From the NCBI GenBank assembly GCA_024180945.1, contig JAKSGN010000007.1:868001-932000 (forward strand): a stretch of 64,000 bases of DNA, in the 5' to 3' direction. The stretch comes from Macrophomina tecta (taxonomy: Eukaryota > Ascomycota > Dothideomycetes > Botryosphaeriales > Botryosphaeriaceae). The notes under the pieces are model-generated. The model ran no database searches and was not told where the DNA came from. It was given only the letters and a program-made list of their open reading frames with translations. The position numbers and the translations under genes are program-made. Shown piece after piece: positions 20,644 to 30,553 of this stretch. The stretch's first letter is position 1. The number at the start of each line of letters is the position of its first letter.

Positions 20644-21380
20644 AGAGGTCGCTGAAGGTCGTAGAGGTTGATTTAGCCCGTCTTTGGTGGGAGGTGCAAT
20701 ATGGAGGACGCGTCAAGATGGGCAAAACAATCGAGATTCGCGACCCTCTCGGCCAATCGGAGGCTCTATATTAACATTAACCCGTGCCTCGGCAGAGGAT
20801 CTACCTTACACCTCAACACCAGACGGACCAAAAGGTGGAAGCCAGACATAAGGGTGGTAAAAGCGGTAGTGCAATTCCTTGTGCAAACTGCAAGACTATC
20901 TGGCAGGGATGGACCTAATACAGCTTAGGCTCGGAGGCTACATAGAGTGTCAGGGCTAGGAGGTGAGACTAGGCAAAGCAGGGTGAACGGGAAGGAAAAT
21001 GTGGATAGGACGGCTCTTATTCCCCATAGCAGACATCGTAGCCTGATAGAATCAAGTCAAGTCAAAAGTCAAGGCCTCAACACCATGAGGTCTCCGGCTT
21101 ACCACCCCCTCTCCCCCCCAGCGAGTCCGTCAATCTCGTCAATCACTTTCACCCACTTGGGCCCGGCTAAGTGAGTGGGTGCCAAGATTTAGGAGGCATG
21201 AGTGAGTGAGTGAAAGTGGTCACTTCGTCAATCACTTCAATCTCTTGGCACTTTAAGTGAAGTGTTTACCAGTCTGATCGCAGTACCCCTCTTCGCACCT
21301 CCTTTTGTCGTAGTTCGTGCTTGTGGTTCCTCGCTCCTCACTGTGGTATCATCCATCAGAGAAAGGGTTTCTGGTCAATT
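20644..21380. other. Upstream of hAT remnant; repeats only
   Basis: Contains the probable hAT 5' end (undefined) and a patch of GTGAGTGAGTGA / TCAATCACTTTCAC words in both orientations at 21125-21265 that can form imperfect hairpins. No gene seen. Confidence 0.4.
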
Positions 21381-21477
21381 TATCTAGTGAGTGCTTATAT
21401 TTTTGAATAGGTTGTCGTAGGCCGACAGCGACATATTCTTTGTGTTTAAGCAATGCATGCTCACTATCTCTACTAGC

Positions 21478-21780
21478 TTAGGATATAACTCCAATAAACT
21501 GCCCAATAAGCCTCCGCTTTGTATAAACTCTTTCTTTGTTATCCATATAACTAAGAGCCTCATGATTCCAGTCGATCGGCCTTGGATAGCTATCCGAGTG
21601 CTCGTCACGCACCGCTTGAGAGTAGTACGCGGCAATGCTATCCAGTTGTTTTTCCGTTAAAAGGTGGTAATGCAGCATCGTCCGTGGAAACTCCGGATGA
21701 GGATCCCCCGTCCGAATCTCTAGCAGTGGATGGATTCGACGGCGGAGGCTTTGGATTATTAAGGCAAAGACAGGATGCAT
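21478..21780 (-). CDS. Conserved fungal hypothetical protein, fragment
   Basis: 100 residues containing the string LHYHLLTEKQLDSIAAYYSQ and, further on, YPRPIDWN. These resemble a small unnamed protein family often seen in ascomycete accessory regions; this is recognition from memory, not a search. The frame ends at 21478 without a clear natural C-terminus. Could be a fragment. Confidence 0.4.
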   Translation of the reverse strand: MHPVFALIIQSLRRRIHPLLEIRTGDPHPEFPRTMLHYHLLTEKQLDSIAAYYSQAVRDEHSDSYPRPIDWNHEALSYMDNKERVYTKRRLIGQFIGVIS

Positions 21781-21972
21781 GGCTTTCTTTACGGATAACG
21801 AGGAGTTTGTGTGCTGATAACTTCTAGGTCATATATAAACTACTGCCTCGAGAAATTTCTGGTAGGTCGATGATCTCAGCAGTGCGTATGTCGCGATTAA
21901 TCGCTTACTTATTGCGTGTAAAGACCTGCCCCGATGCTGGCCGATAGTTAAGTCAAAATTTGCGTTGCAAAG

Positions 21973-22764
21973 TTGGACACTTTATTGTCTCAGTACACTC
22001 TTTTAGAGCGAATTCGAAACCTCCTCGAACCGCAAGACTACATCAACCTCCTATGTTCTCAGCACAAAGACTATAGACACAAAGCCGACCGCACCGATAC
22101 CAAATACTGCTTGAATCCGGTGAGCTTCCTGTTCAAAAGCTTGGACCCGATAACCGGTTGGAAGAGGCTGTACGGGTGTAGTTTCGTCCTTTGCGGGAAA
22201 GCCTTGGCGAGGCTCCAGGAATTCTTGCTCGGAGATACTCAAGGGTACAACGAAGCTTACGACATCGTTCTAGTGATTGCTTTCGAAGACCTACATTCGT
22301 ATCAGCGGGCCCTGTCAGACACGTTGAACGGAATAGTTGGAGACATTCATGACGAGATCAGGCGGGCCGTAAGAGAGCAGGTCGCCTCCTTCCTTCCAGA
22401 CGTGCAAAGCTCTCACACGCCCATTGTGCGCCTTCATCTAGACCTTCAGGTCTCGGACCTGGACAGTCTAAGCTTTTTCAAAGAAAATGGAAGCCCCAAA
22501 CCTACGCAGACTACGTACGACTCGATTCCTGCAATATTCGTCTGTGGCCACGCAGCAGAACCGTTCAACTGTCTTCCACAGCCGCTGCCTATATTCTCTT
22601 CTTGCACGACATCAGTGGTGCTATTAGGGACTTTGGATAACCCCACCTTCATAGCAGTGACGAAGTGTCACATTTGTTCCAGCTCGCAGGAAAAAGTCGC
22701 AAATCCACAAATGCCCCAGGACGGCAGTGGGATGGGTGTCAATACCGCCCTATTCTCAAAGTAG
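21973..22764 (+). CDS. Hypothetical protein, 263 aa
   Basis: A single open frame with balanced composition. I do not recognise the family. It has no signal peptide or membrane segment. A cluster of Cys lies near the end (CHICSSSQEK). The frame is open upstream of the first Met, so the start is uncertain, and a missing 5' exon is possible. Confidence 0.45.
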   Translation: MDTLLSQYTLLERIRNLLEPQDYINLLCSQHKDYRHKADRTDTKYCLNPVSFLFKSLDPITGWKRLYGCSFVLCGKALARLQEFLLGDTQGYNEAYDIVLVIAFEDLHSYQRALSDTLNGIVGDIHDEIRRAVREQVASFLPDVQSSHTPIVRLHLDLQVSDLDSLSFFKENGSPKPTQTTYDSIPAIFVCGHAAEPFNCLPQPLPIFSSCTTSVVLLGTLDNPTFIAVTKCHICSSSQEKVANPQMPQDGSGMGVNTALFSK

Positions 22765-23683
22765 CCTGTCATAAAATAGACTAGTCAAGCCAGTAGCAGT
22801 TGCACAATTTCATTGAGATAATATCAAGGCCCCAAATCTTTGACTCTAACGTGAAAAGGTCAGTTGTATGACATATAAACGAACTTTCTCGGTGACAGGA
22901 GGCGGGCAAGCACACGGATGATCATTCGGCGACCACTGCTCCGCTCAGGCTACCAAGAACTACATCAGAGAGCGGTATAAACCCACTTCGAAAGCCTTAT
23001 ATCCGATGTTTAATGCTGAGCGTTCGTTAACTGGACAAGTTGTTGGGTCCCGTTCATGGCCCACAGGTGATTTCCTAGAGGCTGGACACTCTACAGCAAC
23101 TTCAAAAGTATGACCAGCTTTATCAGGCCTTCGTTTCGTATCATCAGTCTGGAGACCTACGGGCTGCCGCTCTTCGGGAGAGGCCTGAAGCTGAAAGGGT
23201 TATTTGAGGCTATGATTTCCCCGGTTCTGCTAGCCCTCAACCCTGCGAGCCCCAAACTGCGGGAACGAAAACAGATCCAAAGCAAACAAAGATACGGTTG
23301 AAAGTACCGGAGTTGACCCGCTGCGTTAGACTGACTTCTCCACTGAGACGGCGCTCAATAGTGCGGTAACACAAAATATTATGGAGGGTATCTTGGGCCA
23401 GAATACTTTCTTCGAAATACTGGACATCCCCACCACGCCCGCCCATTGCCTCTCCGCTTTCCTCCTCCCCAACGTACTCCTACGAAACATCTATCCAATT
23501 ATTTGCACCTCTGAGATTGAGCACCATATCCTTGGGACAGTGCACTACTATAAGTACAGCGTGAGGGCCGCCAATCTCTTCCCCCTGCTCCTCCTACGTA
23601 CACTATCCCACCGTGCTTTCCGAAGCCTATTTGTTCATCTCATTTCGCCTACGACTTAACCATCTAAGAATCTGAATGCAAGG
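22765..23683. other. Intergenic before kinase-like gene 1
   Basis: Several short open frames (23110-23301, 23381-23659) lack family signatures. Pyrimidine-rich stretches at 23440-23480 and 23575-23600 may belong to the promoter of the following gene. Confidence 0.4.
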
Positions 23684-24895
23684 ATGGCCTCTCAATCTGG
23701 ACCTACGCTCTATACACATGCGCGAGATAACGCCAGGATTGAGCGCATCTCAACTAGTTCGCAGCCCAACACAATAGATGATGGGTTTGGACCGACGCAC
23801 TCATCTGCCGACAAAATTGAAAAAGACCCCAACGGAACCTCGGTTGCGAGCAAAGAATGCAAAGTACTGAACTTAGCGCAATCTCAGCCTGGAGGCACGC
23901 GTAGACTACTGGCCACAGCAAATAAGCCTTTTAGGGATTTTGCCGATGATCCACTTATACGGCCGCTACAGCTTCCGATTATGAGCAGATCACGTCTCAG
24001 TGTCCAAAGCAAGCCGAGCAATGCTGCTTTTCAGATCTCCGTCATACATGAGGATCCAGCCAGGCTGTACGAGCCGATGCTGTACCTTGGAACAAACAAG
24101 AGCGTCATGACTGCACTATCTCGAGTTCACCCATTTCGAGGTGTCCAAGCAATAAAACAACGGCGAATTGCAAAAACAACCCGGCCACCAGACTTCATGT
24201 GGGATCTCTCGCATCCGAACATTATGGGTGTTCGAGAAGCTTTCTACCACCAAGGATGCATCTTTACCGTCTACGACTGTCTTGAGCTCTCCCTTGAGAG
24301 TTTGAAAGCTGTTCCTGTTACTATGGAGGAGCGACATGTTGCAAGCATCGCTTCACAGGTACAACATCATATGTAATACCACTGACTAAGGCTGATTGTT
24401 TTATTAGGTGCTCGAAGGTCTCAATTGTATTGAGAGTGCCTTTAAAAAACAACATGGATTTGTAACAGCCAGTACAATTCTCTTCGCAAAAAACGGAAGC
24501 GTTAAGATCGGTAATCCTCTATAAGTTCCATGCTAAGATATAGAAACTCACGGTTTGATGCCCAGGCAACGTAGCAGATGCACTGCGACTGAGCGGGCCT
24601 CAGGAGGTCGATACTGATACAAAAGTCTTAGGGAAAGTGCTCGAAAATCTCCGGAAAAACTGGCTGTTCCAGGCGAGAGCCTTTTTCGACGCGGCGAGGC
24701 TATTTTCCTGTAAAGAACTTCTGAAGGTTTGTTTTGTCATACTCAAAGCTAGGACAGCTTGCTGAACTGCTTTTAAAGTATGAATTTATAGCGAACGCGC
24801 CAGGGCCAACTTGTTTACAACGCTATGTAAGCATTGCTGTTGTTACAGTGGAAAGGCAATGGAAACTCGCCGACCGGATTTCTCTGGCAGATTAG
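23684..24895 (+). CDS. Kinase-like protein 1 (probable pseudokinase)
   Basis: Four exons (23684-24358, 24408-24510, 24566-24726, 24779-24895) give 351 residues. After about 120 disordered residues there is a kinase N-lobe with AIKQ (putative VAIK lysine) and HPNIMGVREAFYHQ, then LSLESL, and SQVLEGLNCIESA (helix E). The catalytic loop position reads HGFVTASTILF instead of HRD...N, and the DFG position reads GNV. It is therefore expected to be catalytically inactive. Exon 2 and exon 3 have the same lengths and phases as in the paralog at 25782-26932, to which it is convergent. The last exon is the weakest part of the model. Confidence 0.65.
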
Positions 24896-25781
24896 TATTT
24901 CAGGACAACAATTCTGCGCCTGATAGAATACTTGTTCGTTCTCTTAGATCCGACTACCTATGTACATACGATATCACACGTCTATTACACTATTACACTA
25001 CAATTGAAGCACTAGCTATCCTCCAGCATACCCGTCGGTTCATTCCTTCTCTGTTCGCAGAGGCAGTTGACTTGATTCCGTTGAGTGGCTTGGGAGAAGC
25101 AGTAGCTAATTGGCAAACCATATGCTACATACCAAAGATGGCTTTTGTGAAGTGAATCAGCTATGGCGCACAGCCGAGATCCTCCGCCAAAGCAACAAGC
25201 GGATGGCTTTCTATCATCCCGAATACTCCTCGTCTTAGCAGATTTGGTCCGGTTAGGTGCATCTCAGCGGCATGGCCACTGCATATTTGTTAAGTTTTTG
25301 GCGAATAATCATCAATGATGATGATGCCGCTGCTCCATTTCATTGCGCTATTGCTGCTAATTAAATACCCGTATTGTTGAATGGTAACGTGTCCATTCAC
25401 TTTGGCAATGTTATGCTGTAAAGGATGTGAAGCGCATAAGAGCCTCTGTGCAGGGGGATGATACAGAAACAGCGAGCACTAACTGATAGGATGAATATGT
25501 GGAAGTAGCCGCAATGGCGTAATGAAGTTTGATGTACCTGCTATCCCTCGTCCCGCTAGATTCAGGTATGGCAAAATAGCTGATGGAATATAGGCTGTCT
25601 GTCTGTCGCATCATCCCTTCTTAGCCAACTCAGTGTATCTTAATTACCCCGCTCGATAGTTTAATCCTCAGGCCTTCTCTCCACCTTGTTCCATCAAAAG
25701 TAAGAATCGAATCTCTTCACTTATTCCCATTAAACCTCATAGGCCTCCGAACTTGAATTGAAATGTAAGAATTGTCTAAAT
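24896..25781. other. Spacer between convergent kinase-like genes
   Basis: Holds the 3' regions of both genes. A CATCAATGATGATGATG triplet patch lies near 25308. No further gene seen. Confidence 0.45.
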
Positions 25782-26932
25782 CTAACCGGCACTCGCCGCA
25801 GACAGCGTCCGACAAAATCTCCAGCCCCTTCCTACTGAGACGTTCGTCATTCGCAATAGTGGAAGTAAAACCTTTACCCCGGTATGTTTTTTAAGGAAAG
25901 GAGACTGCATAAATTAGTAAATGAAGAATCCCTGCCGTTGTGTTTAGACTGACCCTGAGCAGTTCTGCGCATGAGCTAATGTCTATAGCTTTTAGGAATG
26001 CTGTGGCATCAGGCGACCAGGAATCTACTAAGCCTTTAATGGTCTCTTTGAGCCCCAGCAAATCTGACTGAAAATCTTTCGAATCTTCTTTGAGCTGAGA
26101 TTCAGTGATGTTACCTTCGTAGGCCTCTTATTAGCGGAGTGATTTGTGATGTTGCGGAAGAGTCACCTACCAATCTTAATGTCGCCGGAAATTGAAAGGA
26201 GGATGCTTGCGGCTTTAATCGATCCGTGCCGATGATTTAGAGTTTCATGCATGTACTGCAGTCCTTGCAAAACCTTGCTAGATATTAGTGGAGTATTAAG
26301 ACACGACATCATTGCAGGTGTACCTCTGAACAGATGACTGCCACATGGTCCTCATGTATGACAACTGGAGCAGCCATGACGTCCTCCAGTGACAGGTCCA
26401 TGCACTCATAAACGACGAAACGCGATTCCTCGTGGTAGAAACCCTCCATGGCCCTTGCGATATTCTTGTGCAGTGGCTGCTTCAGTATCCGGGGGGAGTT
26501 CTTAGCGACCATCGCGGTTTTCCTAATAGCTACGGCATCAGTAACTGGTCGAGTCCGATGATATGATATAATGGTATCCCCAGTCTGCCCAAGGGAATAA
26601 ACTGGCTGGTAAATCTCGTTGGGGTCGCGGCGCGAAAACTGGACGATAGCAGAAGAATCGCCCGAATCTTTCGGGCGATCTACAGAAGCCAAAACTTTGG
26701 GGAGAGGTACTGTAGGTTGAGCAGTTTGTTGATGATCTTGCCGACCCATTTGCCGATCAGGTGTTCGATTGGGGCCAGTGTCTGCCACTTCGTCATTTCT
26801 GCCGAGGGTGGTGTTTTCCAGATGCGAATGTACAGGTTGGTCCGATCCATAGTCTTCATGCACAAGTCCGTAGAATGCATGCGGTGGAAATGTGGTCGTG
26901 GGTCGGTCCCTTTGGGATTCCATGGTAGTCAT
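25782..26932 (-). CDS. Kinase-like protein 2 (probable pseudokinase)
   Basis: Four exons on the minus strand (26932-26324, 26273-26171, 26114-25954, 25904-25782) give 331 residues. The N-terminal part is Gln/Thr/Pro-rich, then AVAIRKTAMVAK (Arg in place of the ATP-binding Lys), HKNIARAMEGFYHEES, MDLSLEDV, VLQGLQYMHETLNHRHGSI and DIKIGNIT (no HRD, no DFG). SSCAELLRSPFLKKH matches the end of STE20/PAK-like kinase domains. Exons 2 and 3 are 103 and 161 nt, exactly as in kinase-like gene 1, showing origin by inverted duplication. Likely a scaffold or regulatory pseudokinase. Confidence 0.68.
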
Positions 26933-27184
26933 CGACTTGCGCTTGCGATGTGGATTAGGGAAACAGCGACACGTTTATATATAGGCCGTGCCACCCAGCC
27001 ACAGCCCCCACACAACGCCGTTCGAGGCCCGGTTCCCGCTGCTGACCCGCCCGCCTCCAAATTATTTTTCATTACGACTGTGCGCACCCTTGTATAGACC
27101 CATGCGTAACGTCTTTAACCCCTGTGCTTCCCTGAACCCATGTCCGACTTTTCACCCTCGGTTTTTGTTCTCGCTGTCCTCGCT

Positions 27185-27235
27185 GTCCTCATCGCCCACG
27201 TCGCCCACATCGCCCACATTGCCCACCTCGCCCTC
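27185..27235 (+). repeat. 9-bp tandem repeat
   Basis: Units of the form (A/G)TCGCCCAC repeated about five times, preceded by a doubled CTCGCTGTC. It lies in a pyrimidine-rich spacer without a convincing gene (26933-27872). Confidence 0.6.
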
Positions 27236-27872
27236 CCCTCACATTCGTTCTCGCCTTCGCTCTTTTCCTCACCATCCTTCTCCACCTCAGTTTCTGCCCT
27301 TATTGTCCTCCATTTATTCCATTTCCATCTGCTTGGGAGCCCACATCACTCTCTTGACTGTAGTCATCCACATTGCACTCATTTATCATGTCGCATTACT
27401 ACTCAGAATTTTCCCATGCCGCTGGTGATTGCAGGATTCCGTTCCTGGCATACAAGATTTGAATATAGAAGTTAATGAGAATGACTAAAGTGTGGGGAGA
27501 AACGAAGCTAGAGGGAGGTCGAGTAGTGCATAGTCATCATATTTTAGGTCTAGCGATGCTATTACGCGGCATGAGCCCCCCTCTCACGCAAATTTTCTCT
27601 GACATTTCTAAGTAGTGAGGGAACATCAGCAAAATAGCATGTCCTCCAGATTATCTGATATTCAGTGCCGAGCGCCACCCCTTCGAGACTACGTGCTCAC
27701 TATAAATATTTGTTTAAGGGCGTCTACAACTCATCATCCAAATTTCCACTTCCTTTCTCGACTATCCTGACTCAATACCATAATTCTTCCCCTTCCATAC
27801 CATCACGCCGAACAGATTTATTGGCCATTTTACTTCCTACAGCCCTACCTAAAGCCCCTTCGTTCTTTTTCG

Positions 27873-29856
27873 ATGAGTTCCAGCAAAGGAAACCATCTAA
27901 TTCTTAAAGAGAAACATAAATGGTTTCGTGGAACCGCAAGAGTGGAGCTACGACACCTCCAGCTCGAAGGCAGCCAACGCTGCGTTGACTGGAAGAACGT
28001 GGGTCGCCTCGTGCGGGTATTCGCGGACGTTGGTTGCGACAGGTTAACTCCCGAACACCATGTTCCAGTATTGGTCTCCGAACGAGATTTAGAAGCCGCT
28101 CTTCTAGATGCAGGTGTACCGCTTGCACACCTGCTCCAACCATTTCATCCAGACCCACCAAGGCTTCGATTTTCGGACGGATTAAGACTGGTCTGCTTGC
28201 ATGGACAGCATAGATTGCTAGCGGCTGATCGGTTCCTGCCAGCGAAAGATAAATGGTGGACAATCGATATATACACACCAGGTACATTAGTTCCTTCGCA
28301 AGTCAGAATGTCTCTAACATAGTATCAGATCTATCCGCGAGTGCCCAGGCCCAGCTCAGGGAACAGTATGGCAACTCTCAAGATTACAGTGATGGGGAGA
28401 AATTTCGTCACATTTGCTACTACCGTCGGATCAAAGATCTAGCGTCTGAACGAAGATGGGTCTCCATGCTTAGTCCCTTCAAGCAAGCAGCCTTGAAAGC
28501 TATCCAGAATGACATTCTGCTTTACCAGGCTCTTGAGATGCTCTTGCCATATCCCGGAATCTGGAAGGACTTCAATTTCAGTCTGTTTCATAGGGTCAGA
28601 AGTTGGAGATGCAGAGAAGTATTTCATCAAATATCTTTTTAGTAGAATCAGCTAACTTGGTGTAGGAAGTCGTAAGGTACCTGGAAGCCGTACAAACGTG
28701 CTGGAACGAGGCCACTGCCAATAATCCTCGATTGAGGTCTTCGGTAGATACCGTTACCGTAGAGCATCTCCAAAGACTCGTACCGAAGCACAGTCGACGA
28801 GACCAAGAGAGGATTCGAGCTCTATTCGCATACGGAGAGGCTTTTCCCTCTGTTCTAGTAGAGCCAGACCGTTCTAGAATTCTTCAAGCCGTTTTATCCT
28901 TGCAGCATAAAGTCTTATCATTCAGGACGCTCTCCGAGGACTCAAAGTACCTAATGCCGGTCAAGGATGGTATTCAAAGCCTCGTTGATCTAACGCAGGG
29001 CGAGTCGATCGAGGCAGGCATGAGGAGGGCTCACTCCCAAATCGCACAGGCTGTTGTCCAGGTCAGCGAAGACGAGCTTCGCCCCCTGAAGTCTGCTCCG
29101 TGCGATACAGCATGGTTTGGGTACTTACAACTCGTCCTCTTCTGCATACGAAACTTCAACAACACCCATCCAGCGAAAAATCGCCGAGGTCCACGGCGGA
29201 ATGTTCCGGGCGGTAGACAAAGGCCTCTGCCAGCCCCGGAAGATGTGCACTTCACTCTACCGGAAATGTGGGATCGACTCGCCACACTCGCTCATCGTCT
29301 TGGGTTCCATTTAAGAAATACGAGTGATGTGTCGAGGCAAGACGGTGAAGAGCAAGCCAATTCACGATCTCGCCTGCAAGGATCTCAGGCCTTAGAAAAG
29401 CGTGATCTAGAGGGGTTGGAAGACGAACTGCATGTCCAAACAGCAAATGAACCGTGGCGATTCGAGAATTCAATCCCTGCGATCTCGACCGATTTCGTCA
29501 CAGGCACGACAGAGTTTGGTCACCGGGCGACCACCTTAGAAAAACCCGAGTTCCAGGACGAGTCATACGCGCAATTTTATCTACCCACACTCTGCCAGGT
29601 CCCCGAAGAGCCTGCCAAGTACATTGTCACTTCGTTTGGAGAATTGAGAGAAGTGCTTTGTGCCTTTTACGGGCGTAACCTTGGGCTGCCACAGGAGTGG
29701 CTGCGGGAAACGGCCGCGACTCCTGCCGAAGAGTCCATGTTTCTTCCGATCGCACAGAACCAATCGGGATTACATCCAGATGATCTTCATGGAGATCTTG
29801 CTTATAAGGCTCAAGAAAACCTAACTCTCGACAACGTGCGCAACGCCAGCTTGTAA
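27873..29856 (+). CDS. DUF3723 family protein, C-terminus cut by an LTR
   Basis: Three exons (27873-28281, 28323-28618, 28666-29856; introns 41 and 47 nt) give 631 residues. The family pattern is clear: HVPVLVSERDLEAAL, then LRLVCLHGQHRLLAADRFL, WWTIDIY, SDGEKFRHICYYRR and LLPYPGIWKDF. DUF3723 is a fungal-specific family of unknown function, frequent in accessory regions. The last codon before the stop and the stop itself (TTG TAA) come from the start of an LTR at 29852, so the native C-terminus has been lost. Internal frames are undamaged, so a truncated protein could still be made. Confidence 0.75.
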
Positions 29857-30153
29857 CGAGCGGGCCTCTGCCTCTAAGGATCCAAACACCAAAGAGGGAG
29901 AATCCTGTCGAAGGGTTTCCTTGAGTGGGTACAAGAAGAGGGTGAGAGCAAGTCGAGCACGTGATGAGACTGAGCTCGGCGTGCGAAGGCCGTGTTACCA
30001 ATAGAGTCCAAATTCTATTGTTGAAGTTGACCACGAAGGTCAGAGCTATCTAAGGAGTGTGGTTTATATACAAGTAGGAAAGTGTCTGCAATCTGGTTTC
30101 TGATCTGTCTGCTCTGTCCCTCGGGAGGGCGGTGACCTTGGGAGCAGACAGAG
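29852..30153 (-). repeat. Diverged LTR of the Ty3 family (partial)
   Basis: Begins TGTAACGAGCGGGCC like the reverse strand of the 442-bp LTR and follows it through R and the TATA region to about 30095. The distal U3 part is absent or replaced. More diverged than the LTRs of copies 1 and 2 and closer to the solo LTR at 42762, so it is an older insertion. CAGCT occurs both before it (29847-29851) and at 30154-30158, but the end does not read CA, so the boundary is uncertain. Confidence 0.7.
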
Positions 30154-30553
30154 CAGCTGGTCCTGCTCTGGGTGCTCTGTGGTGATGATGATGATGATCA
30201 TGATTCATACACCCCGTCGGCCTCAGCAGACCATAGGGACAAAGAACACTATCCTACGCTAAGCTACATTGGGATCCCGGTTCATTCGAGGCCCAGCACA
30301 CTGTATGCAAAGAAACCATATCTCCCTCCAGTTCAACGATCTGAAAATAGACACGGGCAAATCGACTAATAGATAAAGCTTAACAAACGCAAGAAAAAAA
30401 AAAAAAAAAAAAAGAAATGTAACAGCAGAGCTGTACTCCATGCACTCCTCGTACCATCCCCTTCGAGACCACTTCCCGAGTGCTGTCAGTCCCTGTAGCG
30501 GCGTGACGGCTGGTTGGAGAAGGGATTGCTTTGCTCAGAGAAGGATTGAGCTC

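Noticed and set aside
24811..25155. 114-codon open frame overlapping the end of kinase-like gene 1
   Set aside because: Overlaps the last exon in another frame and shows no signature.
26988..27475. Pyrimidine-rich open frames of 110-146 codons
   Set aside because: Low-complexity Ser/Pro/His translation over a 9-bp repeat and promoter-like tract.
29847..30158. CAGCT direct repeat as target duplication of the LTR at 29852
   Set aside because: The LTR end next to the second CAGCT does not read CA and the U3 is incomplete, so the match may be chance.
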